Below are positions 30,443 through 31,471 of a stretch of DNA of 31,471 bases, one piece after another (the stretch's first letter is position 1; every line of letters begins with the position of its first letter). Both the position numbers and the translations under genes were made by a program. Origin of the DNA: UBA11891 sp965658355 (lineage in GTDB: Bacteria; Bacteroidota; Bacteroidia; Flavobacteriales; Flavobacteriaceae); the NCBI GenBank assembly GCA_965658355.1, contig CBFHRX010000021.1, positions 1-31,471 of the forward strand. The letters run 5' to 3'. The notes under the pieces are model-generated. The model was not told the origin of the DNA. It made no database searches and was given only the letters and a program-made list of their open reading frames with translations.

Positions 30443-31471
30443 TTAAGGACTTATTTTAATGAATTTAGACCCATTCCATTCCCAATGAAGAAAATTTCTA
30501 AAATCATCTTGTGGAATATTATACAAATCAAGGCGGCCATTTCCATCAAGGTCGTGAAGTCTATCAACACCATTGATTTTTAAATCTAGTCGACAGTCTG
30601 GTTGACCATCGTAACCTTCTTCGTAATTGTCTTCAATGAGTTCTGAGGTAATATCTATTAATTCGCCATCAGAATAACTAAGTATTTGAATGTAGTATCC
30701 TCTTGTGGCAAACCTGTCTCCAGTTACCATTCCGGACCTACTAGTAATTAGTTCTTTATTCCCATCATTATTTAAATCCAGACAAAAAATAACGCCACCA
30801 GGGTTATGGAAATTTTCTACATCCGGAACTAAAAGATAATTATCAAAAGAATATGATAGGCTGCCATTTCCTAAAAATATTTTAGCTCGAAAATCAGGAC
30901 ATGTTTCGTATCCATTGTTGGCAAGAAATTCTGAATCCATTCCATTACAAGTACCTGTAGGGTCAATCGAACTCCCATGAAATAAATCAAGAAATCCATC
31001 ATTGTTAATATCTATTAAATCAATTTTAGATGCAGCTAAATTTAAATTATCAGTTCCTTGTACTATATTTAGTTTTTCTTCAAAAACAAACCCTCCTTTA
31101 TTTTCGAATATAACTTGTATTTGACTCGCTGAACTTAAGCCAACTTCTAATCCATTTTGATTTGTAGTTATATCTAAATCGCCATCATTATCAATATCAC
31201 CAACAGATGCCTGATGATTATATTTAGGACCTTGGACTTGATGAGGAATAAATTCATTGCCCTCATTAAATTTATTTTCTAAGACAACATTTACCTCACC
31301 TGGAAAAGGTTCATAGTCCTTACCATCATTACCTAAATAAAAATCTGCATCTCCATCATTATCAAAATCACCAGGAATAATGAAGTAATTATTATAATAT
31401 GCTATAGGATTTTTTAATTTTTGGAATTGATATTCCCCATCTTTATAAAAATATACTTCCAAACTGTCAGG
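30443..31471 (-). CDS. FG-GAP/VCBS-repeat protein, C-terminal part (5'-truncated by window)
   Basis: The frame is open to the window edge (residues PDSLEVYFYK...), so the N-terminus is missing; 342 residues are visible. At least five Asp/Asn-rich calcium-loop motifs of the FG-GAP/VCBS type occur at spacings of about 50-75 residues: GDFDNDGDADFYLGND, GDIDNDGDLDI, IDINNDGFLDL, LDLNNDGNKEL and LHDLDGNGRLDLYN. Such repeats build beta-propeller or adhesin-like extracellular domains. It ends SKFIKISP with no type IX C-terminal domain. The gene is visibly more AT-rich than its neighbours to the left, consistent with acquired DNA beside a tRNA. Function unknown. Confidence 0.85.
   Translation of the reverse strand, partial: PDSLEVYFYKDGEYQFQKLKNPIAYYNNYFIIPGDFDNDGDADFYLGNDGKDYEPFPGEVNVVLENKFNEGNEFIPHQVQGPKYNHQASVGDIDNDGDLDITTNQNGLEVGLSSASQIQVIFENKGGFVFEEKLNIVQGTDNLNLAASKIDLIDINNDGFLDLFHGSSIDPTGTCNGMDSEFLANNGYETCPDFRAKIFLGNGSLSYSFDNYLLVPDVENFHNPGGVIFCLDLNNDGNKELITSRSGMVTGDRFATRGYYIQILSYSDGELIDITSELIEDNYEEGYDGQPDCRLDLKINGVDRLHDLDGNGRLDLYNIPQDDFRNFLHWEWNGSKFIKISP

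Overview
The window looks like a chromosomal segment from a member of the Bacteroidota, most likely family Flavobacteriaceae. It is AT-rich, most genes lack a clear Shine-Dalgarno sequence, and many genes are preceded by the Bacteroidota promoter -7 element TAnnTTTG. Protein markers agree: a type III glutamine synthetase next to a type II one, a DnaJ with only two zinc-binding CxxC repeats, a Bacteroidota-type 390-aa PurM, a stand-alone MnmD and a 387-aa sigma-54 regulator without a DNA-binding domain. These taxonomic points rest on family knowledge, not on a search.

Layout. 1-2215: end of a glycosyltransferase, a small nucleotidyltransferase with an altered HxGH motif, and an aldose 1-epimerase. 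2183-7826 (minus strand, read right to left): MscS channel, sigma-54 response regulator, M28 peptidase, MATE transporter, 75-aa protein, PAP2 phosphatase, mostly tightly spaced or overlapping. 7867-9668: grpE-dnaJ chaperone operon with its terminator and a dyad over its promoter. 9677-13690: TIGR01777 epimerase, mnmD, divergent ilvE, a MazG-type pyrophosphohydrolase, a small membrane protein and crcB. 13744-16576: glnK-amtB-porin nitrogen operon with a terminator. 16602-19024: secreted amidohydrolase overlapping purU. 19027-24976 (minus): purM, then a lipoprotein/b561-like/YceI trio, then prfA-pyrF-alpha/beta hydrolase. 25046-28548: divergent glnN (GSIII) and glnII (GSII). 28547-29485: a CaCA cation exchanger. 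29627-30442: a tRNA-Arg(ACG) gene followed by a tandem array whose units each begin with a copy of the tRNA 3' end. 30443-31471: an FG-GAP/VCBS protein cut by the window edge.

The strongest new signal is regulatory. Upstream of glnK-amtB and, 13.6 kb away, upstream of glnII there are paired dyads of the form CCC-N10-GGG (best copies CCCTA-N6-TAGGG). At both loci the two dyads lie 52-53 bp apart, and the proximal dyad centre is exactly 25.5 bp from the first base of a TAnnTTTG box, where a -33 element would normally sit. This suggests one unidentified nitrogen regulator that activates ammonium uptake (Amt, PII, porin) and glutamine synthesis together. The second signal is the tRNA-Arg locus: the tRNA carries paired tertiary changes (A15-U48, A19-U56), and behind it are three 112-113-bp repeats plus a stub, each starting with the 3' end of the tRNA and carrying a strong terminator, an arrangement resembling the E. 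coli tyrT distal repeats.
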